The notes beneath the pieces were generated by a model that did no database searches, had not been told where the DNA came from, and saw only the letters and a list, made by a program, of their open reading frames with translations. Below, piece by piece: positions 43,918 through 52,370 of a stretch of DNA of 64,000 nucleotides. Both the position numbers and the translations under genes were made by a program. The stretch covers positions 372,001-436,000 of the forward strand of contig NZ_PYGD01000002.1 of the NCBI RefSeq assembly GCF_003014535.1, read 5' to 3'. The DNA comes from Taibaiella chishuiensis (GTDB lineage: Bacteria; Bacteroidota; Bacteroidia; Chitinophagales; Chitinophagaceae). Numbering within the stretch: position 1 is the first letter of the stretch; every line of letters begins with the position of its first letter.

Positions 43918-44484
43918 TTAAGCGCGTTTTTGATAATGAAGTCCTACAACGCCCGATGCAAAGGGCACGACACTCAGCAGGTCGAGCGGCACTTTACCGG
44001 TTGTATCTTTGAATAACGGGATGCCCGTACCCAGGATAACCGGGTTGACAAACAGCCAGAACTCATCGATAAGCTGTGCTTCCATAAGGGCATGCGATGC
44101 GCTTGCACTGCCGAAGATCAGGATGTTTTTACCGCTTTCCTGTTTCAATTGCCTGATCTGCGCCGCAAGGTTATCGCTAACGATCTGCAGGTTCGGATCC
44201 TGGCTTTGCAGCGTATGCGACAAGACCACTTTCTTTACATGATTATACCAGCGCGAGTGGTCTTTGTCGTGGTCGCTGGCATTAGGCTGATCGCCGGCTG
44301 TAGGCCAGTAGCCTTCCATCATCTGGTAGGTGACGCGGCCGTATAACGCGGTATCTGCGGCTTCGGTCAGTTTACCTGTATATTTAAAAATCTCTTCGTC
44401 TACATGGATCCAGTCCATGGCGCCGCCGGGGCCGGCAACAAAGTTGTCGAGCGAGGTATGCATACACAATACAAGCTTTCTCAT
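43918..44484 (-). CDS. Dihydrofolate-reductase-like (RibD C-terminal domain) protein
   Basis: A 188-aa product. RKLVLCMHTSLDNFVAGPGGAMDWI, ALYGRVTYQMMEGYW, ILIFGSASASHALMEAQLIDEFWLFVNPVILGTGIPLF are hallmarks of the RibD_C/DHFR-fold family. The enzymes reduce pyrimidine or pterin-like substrates with NADPH; the exact substrate is unknown. It is monocistronic on the minus strand. Confidence 0.9.
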   Translation of the reverse strand: MRKLVLCMHTSLDNFVAGPGGAMDWIHVDEEIFKYTGKLTEAADTALYGRVTYQMMEGYWPTAGDQPNASDHDKDHSRWYNHVKKVVLSHTLQSQDPNLQIVSDNLAAQIRQLKQESGKNILIFGSASASHALMEAQLIDEFWLFVNPVILGTGIPLFKDTTGKVPLDLLSVVPFASGVVGLHYQKRA

Positions 44485-44635
44485 TGGGTGCTGTTTTATT
44501 TAGGATAACGGGCTGTTTAAGCGTAAACAGCGCCGGCAATGACTTATCATATTACAGGACAAAGATAAATGCTGTGTTGTTTTCGTGCCGGGGCGTCCGG
44601 GCCATGCTTAGGCGCCGGTTGCGACAAAACCGGGT

Positions 44636-45757
44636 CTATTCTTCAGGCTTATCCGTCCCCGGTGGCTTGCGTGACTTGCTTTTCAGTTTCAGTGCTTTCT
44701 TGTCTTCGTCCGTGCCCATCAGTATGGCCCAGGGTTCCAGCCCGTTCACCCTTTCGAAAATGATCTTTAATATGGCGGCCAGCGGGATAAACAGGAAGGT
44801 GCCCGATATGCCCCAGAGCATAGAGCCCGTAAGCACGGCTACGATGGTGATGAGCGGGTTCATTTTAACCCTGCCGCCAACGATACGGGGCATCAGGATA
44901 TTGGCATCGATAAAGTGGATGATCAGCAGGATGATGATCACCTGCAGGGCATCGCCCGGTGTACTGTTGCTCAGCGTGATAATGGCCGCCAGGGCCGCCG
45001 CGCTGTAAATGCCGATATAGGGTATAATATTGAGCACCGCCGCCAGGATACCCAGCAGGATCGCATATTTGACACCGAATATCAATAGGGCGGTACAGTT
45101 GATCAGCGCTACCAGGATCATTTCGATCAGCAGGCCGGCAATATAACCTTTGGCCAGTAGGCGGGTCTGGAGCATCACTTCGTTGACCCGGGTATGGTGC
45201 CGTTCTTTAAACAGCGCGATCATAAAGCGGCGCAACAGGCCCCTGTGGGTAAGGATAAAAAAGGTAAAGATAAAAACGAACACGGTCCAGATCAGGAAAC
45301 CGCTGAGCGCGAGCAGGAACGACTGGGCTACTACGCTGATATAGTTGACGATGCTGGCGCCGGCACGGCTCAGGTACGAGATCTGGGTGCTGTAATTGAC
45401 ATGGTAGCGCTTGCTGATCCATTGTTGCAGCTCCTGGATCCATACCTGCATCCTGTTGCCCAGTTCGGGCATGTCTTTGGAAAAGTCGGTGATCTGCTGT
45501 CCCATAAACGAGAGGAAACCCGCAATCACCAGGAGGAACAACAGCAGGGAAATAAAGGCAGCAGCGCCACGGGGCAGCCTGCGCCGTTCGAGCCATTGGG
45601 TGAGCGGCAACAGCATAAAGCTGATCAGTACGGAAAAGAAAAGTGGAATAAAAATCGTCCGTCCCTCGTGCATCAGCAGGATAATCAGTGTCACAGATAT
45701 CAGGATACAGGTAAGTCTCAGGTAAAAGGGGAGTCGCATGCTCGGACTTTCTTCCAT
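44636..45757 (-). CDS. AI-2E family transporter (PerM/YdiK-like)
   Basis: A 373-aa product from the ATG at 45755-45757. Seven or eight transmembrane helices occur: RLTCILISVTLIILLMHEG, FFSVLISFMLLPLTQWLERR and ILAAVLNIIPYIGIYSAAALAAI (the conserved NxxPYxG motif) plus IIHFIDANILMPRIVG. Members export small molecules or function as antiporters. A basic C-terminal tail (KKALKLKSKSRKPPGTDKPEE) follows. Confidence 0.93.
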   Translation of the reverse strand: MEESPSMRLPFYLRLTCILISVTLIILLMHEGRTIFIPLFFSVLISFMLLPLTQWLERRRLPRGAAAFISLLLFLLVIAGFLSFMGQQITDFSKDMPELGNRMQVWIQELQQWISKRYHVNYSTQISYLSRAGASIVNYISVVAQSFLLALSGFLIWTVFVFIFTFFILTHRGLLRRFMIALFKERHHTRVNEVMLQTRLLAKGYIAGLLIEMILVALINCTALLIFGVKYAILLGILAAVLNIIPYIGIYSAAALAAIITLSNSTPGDALQVIIILLIIHFIDANILMPRIVGGRVKMNPLITIVAVLTGSMLWGISGTFLFIPLAAILKIIFERVNGLEPWAILMGTDEDKKALKLKSKSRKPPGTDKPEE

Positions 45758-45931
45758 AATTTTTGTTATTTCACAGGTAAAAGGCAAACTGTTTTGCCAC
45801 AGCTAAAGTAAACATGTATGCCCGCAAAAACAAAATTAGAAACCGGTATGCCGGCGATGCCTTGAATGGCGCGTAATTGCGGCGCCGGGCTTAGAGCACG
45901 GTTATGCAAACTAATATCTGAAACCAGCAAT

Positions 45932-46402
45932 ATGCAGGACTTTTTACAACTACAATACGGCCTGGTACAGGCTTCCCGGGCGGTATTGCTGCAATACACC
46001 GCTACCATGCAGCAGCAGCACTTTACCCGCAGCAGCCCTGCATTCGGCAGGGGCTCGGTACGCAATCTGCTCGTGCATATCTGCGATACCTATCACTACT
46101 GGATTGCAGACCGCGTTTTGCAGCTGGAGCCTGCTTTCCCGCCTTTCGATGCTTATGATACCCTGGACCAATGCCGGGATTATTTCGAAAAAACGGATCA
46201 GCTCATGACCTTATTCTTAGAACGCTTCGCGGGCCAGTACACCAATCCCCTGCCTGTACAACGGCAGCAGGGAATAGACATGCTCAGCCCGTTAACGCTG
46301 TTTACCCATGTTATTACCCACGAATTTCATCATAAAGGACAGATCCTGTCGCTGAGCCGGGACCTGGGTTATACGCCCGTCGATACCGACGTGATCCGCT
46401 AA
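45932..46402 (+). CDS. DinB-family protein
   Basis: A 156-aa product from the ATG at 45932. RNLLVHICDTYHYWIADRVLQ provides the first metal His and TLFTHVITHEFHHKGQILSLSRDLGY the last two (HxxHH-like), typical of DinB/YfiT. A terminator follows. The substrate is unknown; the gene is unlinked to the DinB at 29830. Confidence 0.9.
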   Translation: MQDFLQLQYGLVQASRAVLLQYTATMQQQHFTRSSPAFGRGSVRNLLVHICDTYHYWIADRVLQLEPAFPPFDAYDTLDQCRDYFEKTDQLMTLFLERFAGQYTNPLPVQRQQGIDMLSPLTLFTHVITHEFHHKGQILSLSRDLGYTPVDTDVIR

Positions 46403-46403
46403 A

Positions 46404-46439
46404 AGCAATACAGGCAGCCGCTACCGGCTGCCTGTTGCT
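46404..46439 (+). terminator. Terminator of the DinB gene
   Basis: A 10-bp core stem (46411-46420 with 46425-46434) is extended by AGCAA/TTGCT arms. Confidence 0.75.
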
Positions 46440-46488
46440 GTTTCAGGATGCTTTAATAGGCGTATAAGTCCTGTCCTTTCCGTTATAA

Positions 46489-47847
46489 CTACAGGTTATC
46501 CACTACGGCTTCGATGCTGTTCTGCACCGATACGGGCAGGGAGGAGAGCAGGTCGTAACCGGTAGCCGCTTCGATGGCGTCTACCGAGGTGCGGTATACT
46601 TTCCAGTTGCTGTTGATGCTGTTGGTATTGGGTGTATTGACAGCGATCACGCGGGTGCTGGTCGTAACGCGGCCCAGGTCGTTATTACCGTTAGGGATCA
46701 CCACGATCACCTTCCAGATATTGGAAGGTACCGTTACATTACCGCCGTTAATGGTATTGGTAACACCGCCATTGCTGCCGGTGCCGCCGGTGCCGTATAC
46801 ACCGCTGATTACGTATACTTCGTTGCCTGCAGTTACGAGCCCGCGGGTATAGTCTTCCAGGTTGTTCCAGGTTTGCTGGTTATTGTTGGGCGCCTGGGGA
46901 ATCATATTCGACATCAGGAAGGTAGCAGAGTTGGCGGCTACCGAAGAGGTACGGTCGGCCGAAGGACAGTTATGACCACGGTCGAAGCCGCTGCCGCTGT
47001 AACCGCTGCTGGGTACGCGATACCAGCCGGAAGGCAGGCTGTTGTCGGCACGATAGTCGTCCTGGCGTGGCGTGCTGCCGAGGTCGCTGGCGTTCATGTG
47101 CCAGGATACCCAGTTGGGCGTGCCGCGGTCCCTGTTGTAGGACAAGCTGTAATAGGTTTTATCCATCAGGTAATTGGCCGGCATAGCAATGTCGGTAGCC
47201 GCGTTGCTTGGGTTGCCCATCAGCAGGTTACTGTTGTCGCCCGGGGTAATAACCGTAGTATCGGGAGGATTGGTTGTGGTAGTATCGGATTCGATGCTGA
47301 AGTCATCGATGTTTACCCGGCCGCTACCCGCAAGCTTCCTGATCTGGAAACGGGCAGGACCGCTGAGGTTGGTATTGAATACAACAGTCTGCAGGGTGGT
47401 GGTAACGGTTACGACATTGCTGCCGGTCTGCGCCCAGTTTGCGCCGCCGTCGGTAGAGTACCACAGCTGCCAGGTGCTGGCTACATCGGAACCGAACTTG
47501 GCATGTGCGATGCTTACCTGTACTGCATTGTTTACATCGAATAACATGGTAATGCTGCCGCTGTTGCGGATCCTTACCGATTTGCCGCCGTTTTTGGCAT
47601 CAGTGGCCAGGTTGCCGATCAGGGCCTCGTCGAAGCTCCAGGTACCGCTGGGCAGCGATACATTACCGATAGCATAAGCTGCTTTGCTGCCCGATTCAAA
47701 TCCTTCAGGAAAGCCGGAGATCAGGGTCTCCACGGTAGCCGGCAGACTGGTCGGGTTCTGGCCGGGTACAGGCAGCTTGTCTTTGGTACAGGAGGCGAAG
47801 AGCAGGCACAGGAGTGCCACTACGCTGAAGTGTTTCATTGCGTTCAT
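46489..47847 (-). CDS. DNA/RNA non-specific endonuclease (NUC1/NucA family) lipoprotein
   Basis: A 452-aa product. A lipoprotein signal ends in LLFASC (Cys at about residue 20). Residues about 40-190 form a beta-sandwich (SWSFDEALIGNLATDAKNGGKSVRIRNSGS; RKLAGSGRVNIDDFSIES). A Thr/Pro linker joins the nuclease domain: NWVSWHMNASDLG, the catalytic DRGH in SGFDRGHNCPSADRT, then ATFLMSNMIPQAPNNNQQTWNNLEDYTR with the metal-binding Asn, and FKRTS-type C-terminus. It is the second gene after a NuiA-like inhibitor 51 nt upstream. It degrades extracellular nucleic acids or could be an effector. Confidence 0.93.
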   Translation of the reverse strand: MNAMKHFSVVALLCLLFASCTKDKLPVPGQNPTSLPATVETLISGFPEGFESGSKAAYAIGNVSLPSGTWSFDEALIGNLATDAKNGGKSVRIRNSGSITMLFDVNNAVQVSIAHAKFGSDVASTWQLWYSTDGGANWAQTGSNVVTVTTTLQTVVFNTNLSGPARFQIRKLAGSGRVNIDDFSIESDTTTTNPPDTTVITPGDNSNLLMGNPSNAATDIAMPANYLMDKTYYSLSYNRDRGTPNWVSWHMNASDLGSTPRQDDYRADNSLPSGWYRVPSSGYSGSGFDRGHNCPSADRTSSVAANSATFLMSNMIPQAPNNNQQTWNNLEDYTRGLVTAGNEVYVISGVYGTGGTGSNGGVTNTINGGNVTVPSNIWKVIVVIPNGNNDLGRVTTSTRVIAVNTPNTNSINSNWKVYRTSVDAIEAATGYDLLSSLPVSVQNSIEAVVDNL

Positions 47848-47898
47848 CTTTATTTAGGGGTTTTTGGGGTGAACTGGATCAGGACTGCATCCTTCGGC

Positions 47899-48300
47899 TC
47901 AGGTCTCTATGGCAGTGGTTTGGATGGCTATACAGGATTGCCCCGGCAGGTAGCCGGTAATAACGATGGGAATACGGCTGCTGCCTTCGGCCCGGGTAAC
48001 GGTTATATCGGACAATTGCTCCTGCAGGTAGGTAAATAATTTGTTGAGCTTTGCGGCATTCTGCACCAGTACCTCATCGCCGGGATCGCTGCTGCGGCCC
48101 AGGCGTTCGAAGAAGCCAGCCGGATCGACTTGTTTCAGGCTGCCGGGATCGGCCTGTAGCATAGCCGCAATTTTGTCGTTGCGTTCCCCGGGAGCTACGG
48201 CTCCCCAGTCGCTTACCGTAAAGGGATGTTCTGATTCGCTGAAATACAGCGCCCCGTCTATCATAGCGGAGGTCTCGGATATAAATGCAGCAGGGTTCAT
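47899..48300 (-). CDS. NuiA-family nuclease A inhibitor-like protein
   Basis: A 133-aa product. The N-terminal sequence DGALYFSESEHPFTVSDWGAVAPGE resembles the known Anabaena NuiA segment with SESEYPFEV and a later W; the C-terminus (DITVTRAEGSSRIPIVITGYLPGQSCIAIQTTAIET) also fits, including the closing T(K/T).(V/I)ET. There is no signal peptide, so it would protect the cytoplasm. It is upstream of the NUC1-type nuclease in the same operon, as expected for an inhibitor made before its nuclease. A quasi-palindrome lies 1-30 nt before its ATG. Confidence 0.88.
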   Translation of the reverse strand: MNPAAFISETSAMIDGALYFSESEHPFTVSDWGAVAPGERNDKIAAMLQADPGSLKQVDPAGFFERLGRSSDPGDEVLVQNAAKLNKLFTYLQEQLSDITVTRAEGSSRIPIVITGYLPGQSCIAIQTTAIET

Positions 48301-48301
48301 A

Positions 48302-48329
48302 ATACAAAAATGAATGATTCATTTTGTAT
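48302..48329. promoter_or_regulatory. Quasi-palindrome immediately upstream of the nuclease-inhibitor gene
   Basis: ATACAAAA, one bulged A, TGAAT, a central G, then ATTCA and TTTTGTAT form a near-perfect 27-nt dyad. It ends at the ATG (48300) and could be an operator controlling the inhibitor/nuclease operon. Confidence 0.5.
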
Positions 48330-48673
48330 TTTTCAGCGCTACAAATAATGATAATATTTAATTAATGTTATCCCGGTGTTACCTCTTGATTAAGTAATTA
48401 AGTTGCCGGCAGCAACGGTTAAACGTAACGTATTGTGGTTAAGCTTTTGCCGTTTTTAAATCCTGTTGGCCAAGCCCGGATTGCGGGTGTTAATTATTTG
48501 TATGTATATTGATTATCTTAATTTTAGGTGTTTTCACGTATTTTTTGCCGGCTTGCATTTTGGGCATCTTTTTAATTTTTTGATTTTAAATTAAATATGG
48601 ATATTTTTATTTTAATTTTTCTAATAAATCCACGCCGCAGCTATAAATGGATTTTTTTTCGATTTTTAAATTA

Positions 48674-48681
48674 TAATTTTG
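48674..48681 (+). promoter_or_regulatory. Candidate promoter of the contractile injection operon
   Basis: TAATTTTG, a perfect TAnnTTTG, lies at the end of an AT-rich stretch. A T-rich tract replaces the usual -33 TTG. It would give a 5' leader of about 390 nt. Confidence 0.5.
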
Positions 48682-48887
48682 TCCCGGGAAGACAGTTAAA
48701 CCCGCTGCCTTTACCTACCCTGAACCAAACAGACGGCCCGGCAAGAACCGGGAAATTACCAAACCTATCAACGACCATGAAAAGCATTTTCTTCACTTCT
48801 TTATCGGCGGCTCCCGGAATTTAGTTTTCCTGACAGACAGACCCGACCTTCTTCGAAAAAAAACACTGTTTTTTATACGCCCTCTTT

Positions 48888-48922
48888 TGAACGGGCCGGT
48901 AAGTTTATTTACCCGCTGTTCA
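48888..48922 (+). other. Stem-loop in the operon leader
   Basis: TGAAC (48888-48892) pairs with GTTCA (48918-48922) and the inner GGTAA (48898-48902) with TTACC (about 48909-48913), with an internal loop between them. It could shape the leader RNA. Confidence 0.35.
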
Positions 48923-49050
48923 GGATAGCTTCGCAAATTTTTTTTACAACAGGACTGCCGGAGGTTCCCTTCCGTGTCCGTTACTACTGTTGCCGCATTA
49001 TACCGGCAAATGCTCCCTGGCCTCTTAGCTGCGCGGACCGGAATCCCCAT

Positions 49051-49073
49051 TATTAAATCTTTCAAATTTAATA
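49051..49073 (+). other. A/U hairpin directly before the first operon gene
   Basis: A perfect 8-bp inverted repeat (49051-49058 with 49066-49073) with a 7-nt loop ends one base before the ATG at 49075 and occupies the position of a ribosome binding site. Confidence 0.5.
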
Positions 49074-49074
49074 C

Positions 49075-49689
49075 ATGATACGTACTGCCCTGACATTTAT
49101 AAAAAATGAACTGGATGCCTATTTCGTGGCCCGCGAAAATGATCCTGCCTTATATGCTCCCGGAAGTAATATAGAACTGCAGGCGCTGGCCGCTCCCGGA
49201 GGCGCCATCGACCTTAACGATAACCTGCATGTGTACATGATGCTTGCCGGTATCGAAGAAGGCCGCCGCGAAGGCAAAAGGCCCTTGTTTATGGCGGCGG
49301 ATAATAACGACCTGTATAAGCTCAATCCCCCGGTAGAACTGGAGCTGAGCGTGCTCTTTGCCGCACACAGGAGCAGCTACCCGATGGCCCTGCGCGATCT
49401 TACCCATGTGATCAGCTTCTTCCAGGCCAACCCCGTATTCGACCGGCAGCGCTACCCGGCGATGAATGGTACGGTTACCGACCCCGAGGCTACGCCCTGG
49501 CAGCTTGTAGATCGCCTCTCCTTCCGGATGATGAACTTGGGCTTTGAACAGCAGAATAACCTCTGGGCTATGATCGGTACCAAATACCTGCCGAATGTTA
49601 TGTACAAGGTCAATGTGCTTACCGTATTCGATACGCAACCTAAAGAAAAAGCAATCCCTGTTTCCGAATTCAATATTCAAGAGCCCTAA
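49075..49689 (+). CDS. DUF4255 (Pvc16-N-type) eCIS protein, candidate tube/sheath terminator
   Basis: A 204-aa product. IRTALTFIKNELDAYF at the start and NLWAMIGTKYLPNVMYKVNVLTVF at the end bracket a beta-rich core, the pattern of DUF4255/Pvc16_N proteins. In characterised systems such as PVC and Afp the homologue caps the tube and sheath ends. In PVC it is the last gene; here it is the first. It is followed after only 2 nt by the unknown 391-aa gene. Confidence 0.85.
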   Translation: MIRTALTFIKNELDAYFVARENDPALYAPGSNIELQALAAPGGAIDLNDNLHVYMMLAGIEEGRREGKRPLFMAADNNDLYKLNPPVELELSVLFAAHRSSYPMALRDLTHVISFFQANPVFDRQRYPAMNGTVTDPEATPWQLVDRLSFRMMNLGFEQQNNLWAMIGTKYLPNVMYKVNVLTVFDTQPKEKAIPVSEFNIQEP

Positions 49690-49691
49690 TC

Positions 49692-50867
49692 ATGAATGCA
49701 ATACATGTAAAATACAGCACCCTGTTCAGCCTGGGCATCCGGCAGCTGTACTATGCCAACGGCATAGGCCCGGGCTACCGCATCAGCCCGGAAACGGATA
49801 TGGACATCCTGCCTACCGAAGCCACCGTAAATACCCTGCGCAGGCTCGATATGATCTTTAAAAGAACCGACCGGAATGCCGGCTTTACCCTGCTGGCCAA
49901 TACCATCGGTAAATCGGGACCCAACGATGTGTTGCGTGTGGCGCCGGGCAAAGGCGACCGGCTCAGCTTTTTTATCCTGTTTAAAAAGGCTGCTTCCTAT
50001 CATTATAACCTGTTGCCTATGCCCATGCCGGCCAACAGCCTGTTGTACTTCAGTAACGAAGTGGGCGACGGCGCTGCACCGCGTGCCAACCTGCACCTCA
50101 GCACATCGGCAAACGGGGTGGATGGCAGTGTGGATCTGATAAAAAGCGCCGGGCCGGTATACCGGTACAACCACAATACCACCATCGTTCCCGGTAAGGC
50201 CAGGGTGGTGCACCGTTCCGGTGCGGTATTACTGCCCGAATCGCTGATCAATGAAAACGGCAAAGCCGCCCTGGTCTTTAACCTGCTGTCGCTGCCGGAA
50301 GGCCGCTGCAGCCTGCTGGTCGACGGTGTCACCATCGAAGCGTTTTATTATACCGGTCCGCTGGATGGGTTGAAAGTGGCCGGTGTTATCGACCTGAGCC
50401 TGGCCGATGTGCTGCCGGCCAATTACCGGATCGTAGAGCCTGCCAAACAACTGGCGCCCGCCCGCCCTGCATTCACCATCTCCTTTCCCAACCGCAAGAC
50501 CATATGGCGGTACGTGGTACAAATGCAAAGCAGCAGCCCGCTGTACCTGCAAATGAAAGACCTGAACCCGGCCGATAAGATACAGTTCCTCAATACACTC
50601 AAAATAGAAAGCAACGATCCTAACGTGGTTTTTACCCGCTCGGCGGCAACCGACTTCAGTATCGTATTTGAATCCACCCAGCCTATTGCCCTGCAGGAGC
50701 GGTACCTGGCTTCAGCGGTCAACGACCCGCTCCATATCAACTTCAACCGTTACCCCGGACCGGGTACGCCTACGGTACTCCGCGCCAGCCTGCCTTATCC
50801 CTCCACGGATATGATCAATGCCCTTAATCCCAACGCTGTTTTATCTGAAATATTCCTAACCATTTAA
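49692..50867 (+). CDS. Unknown eCIS-operon protein, 391 aa
   Basis: A beta-rich soluble protein with no signal peptide. Parts that look folded are ATVNTLRRLDMIFKRTDRNAGFTLLANTIGKSGPNDVLRVAP at the N-terminus and FLNTLKIESNDPNVVFTRSAATDFSIVFES near residue 310. Placement between the DUF4255 and sheath genes (2 nt and 12 nt spacers) implies a structural or assembly role: cap adaptor, sheath chaperone or collar are the options. I cannot name a family and there is no catalytic motif. Confidence 0.6.
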   Translation: MNAIHVKYSTLFSLGIRQLYYANGIGPGYRISPETDMDILPTEATVNTLRRLDMIFKRTDRNAGFTLLANTIGKSGPNDVLRVAPGKGDRLSFFILFKKAASYHYNLLPMPMPANSLLYFSNEVGDGAAPRANLHLSTSANGVDGSVDLIKSAGPVYRYNHNTTIVPGKARVVHRSGAVLLPESLINENGKAALVFNLLSLPEGRCSLLVDGVTIEAFYYTGPLDGLKVAGVIDLSLADVLPANYRIVEPAKQLAPARPAFTISFPNRKTIWRYVVQMQSSSPLYLQMKDLNPADKIQFLNTLKIESNDPNVVFTRSAATDFSIVFESTQPIALQERYLASAVNDPLHINFNRYPGPGTPTVLRASLPYPSTDMINALNPNAVLSEIFLTI

Positions 50868-50879
50868 ACTCTAACAAAC

Positions 50880-52325
50880 ATGTCTGTTTTAAAACTCTCC
50901 ACCCCGGGTGTGTATGTGCAGGAAGTATCTTCCCTGCCGCCTTCTGTTGCCGAAGTAGAAACGGCAATACCGGCTTTTATCGGTTATACGGCCAAGGCCG
51001 ACCGACTGGCTCCGGGTGACCTGGTCATGGTGGCCAACAAAATCAATAACATGAGCGACTTCGAGCACTTTTACGGCGGAGCTCCCCTCGAGTCCAACAA
51101 CAGTATCACCGTTGCCGTTAAGGATTATGGCAACAGCCGCTACGAAGTGGGCTTTGGTTACGATGCCACCCAGCGCTCCAAAAACAACCTGTACTATTCC
51201 GTAAAACACTTTTACGACAACGGCGGCGGTACCTGTTACATTGTAGCGGTAGATACCTACAAAGCCAGCGTGGATAAAGACCTCCTGAAAAAAGGACTGG
51301 ACGTGGTGTACGAGGTAGACGAGGTAACCCTGCTGGTGGTGCCCGAAGCCGCTAAGAACGATGCTGCAGCTTATACGGACGTAGTGAATAAAATGATCGC
51401 CCAGGCCGCTGCCCTTAAAGACCGTTTTGCGCTGATCGATCCCTTCCAGGTGACACCGAAAAACTCGAGCGATCCTAACGGCGATATCGATGCCGATGTT
51501 AAACTGATCCGCGATGCGAGCCTGTCGGTAGCCGAGAACCGTTATGCAGCGGCTTATTATCCCAATGTAGTCACTACTTATGATTTCCAGTATGACCTGC
51601 CCAACCTGCAGATCGATACGTATACCCTGGTAGGGGTAGCGGCGCCATCGGTGGCCGGTCATGCAGCAGGCATGGTCCTTTCTGCCGCCGGCGCGGGTTC
51701 CGTGCTCTACAACAAGGTAAAGGACGAACTGAAAAAGCAATATGTAACCCTGCCGCCTACACCCGCCATTGCCGGTCTGTATGCCCGTGTGGACAGTACC
51801 AAAGGGGTGTGGAAAGCGCCGGCCAATGAATCGCTGATGTCGGTGATCGGTCCGGATATCGCGATCTCCAACCGCGAACAGGAAAACCTCAACGTCGATT
51901 CGTCTACTGGTAAATCCATCAACGTGGTGCGTAGCTTCCCGGGTTATGGCACCCTGGTATGGGGCGCACGTACCCTCAACGGTAACGATAACGAATGGCG
52001 TTATATCAGTGTGCGCCGCTTCTTCAATATGGTAGAAGAGTCGATCAAGAAATCGAGCCAGTGGGCGGTATTCGAACCCAATACGATCAATACCTGGGTA
52101 AAGATGCAGGCCATGATCGAAAACTACCTGTTCCTGAAATGGAAAGAAGGCGCGCTTGCCGGCGTAAAACCGGAGCAGGCTTATTATGTACGGGTGGGCC
52201 TGGGCACAACCATGAATGCCATCGATGTACTGGAAGGCCGTATGAACGTAGAGATCGGTATGGCTGTTGCCCGTCCGGCTGAGTTTATCGTATTAAGCTT
52301 TACCCAGTTAATGCAACAATCTTAA
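50880..52325 (+). CDS. Contractile tail sheath protein (Pvc2-4/Afp2-4-like)
   Basis: A 481-aa product. STPGVYVQEVSSLPPSVAEVETAIPAFIGYT is the canonical sheath N-terminus. YVRVGLGTTMNAIDVLEGRMNVEIGMAVARPAEFIVLSFTQ is the C-terminal handshake strand region, and NVVRSFPGYGTLVWGARTL precedes it. It forms the contractile outer tube around the inner tube. Only one sheath gene is present in the operon, in contrast to three in PVC. Confidence 0.97.
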   Translation: MSVLKLSTPGVYVQEVSSLPPSVAEVETAIPAFIGYTAKADRLAPGDLVMVANKINNMSDFEHFYGGAPLESNNSITVAVKDYGNSRYEVGFGYDATQRSKNNLYYSVKHFYDNGGGTCYIVAVDTYKASVDKDLLKKGLDVVYEVDEVTLLVVPEAAKNDAAAYTDVVNKMIAQAAALKDRFALIDPFQVTPKNSSDPNGDIDADVKLIRDASLSVAENRYAAAYYPNVVTTYDFQYDLPNLQIDTYTLVGVAAPSVAGHAAGMVLSAAGAGSVLYNKVKDELKKQYVTLPPTPAIAGLYARVDSTKGVWKAPANESLMSVIGPDIAISNREQENLNVDSSTGKSINVVRSFPGYGTLVWGARTLNGNDNEWRYISVRRFFNMVEESIKKSSQWAVFEPNTINTWVKMQAMIENYLFLKWKEGALAGVKPEQAYYVRVGLGTTMNAIDVLEGRMNVEIGMAVARPAEFIVLSFTQLMQQS

Positions 52326-52370
52326 TTCCTGCATCAAAACCATTTCTAAAAATCAATAAAACAAAATATT

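Larger units (their letters stand above)
48301..49074. other. AT-rich intergenic region and leader of the injection-system operon
   Basis: This 770-bp divergent spacer holds the nuclease-operon quasi-palindrome (48302-48329), a candidate promoter at 48674-48681 and a leader of about 390 nt with a stem-loop at 48888-48922 and an A/U hairpin at 49051-49073. A 15-codon frame (48778-48825) starts MKSIFFTS; no ribosome binding site supports it. Apart from these I see nothing gene-like. Confidence 0.6.

Noticed and set aside
48597-48824. 75-codon plus-strand frame in the AT-rich leader of the eCIS operon
   Set aside because: It starts in the poly-T tract upstream of the promoter, has no ribosome binding site, and its sequence shows no domain.
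48793-49065. 90-codon minus-strand frame in the eCIS leader
   Set aside because: It has no known domain, an atypical Arg/Lys-rich composition, and lies over the predicted leader stem-loops.
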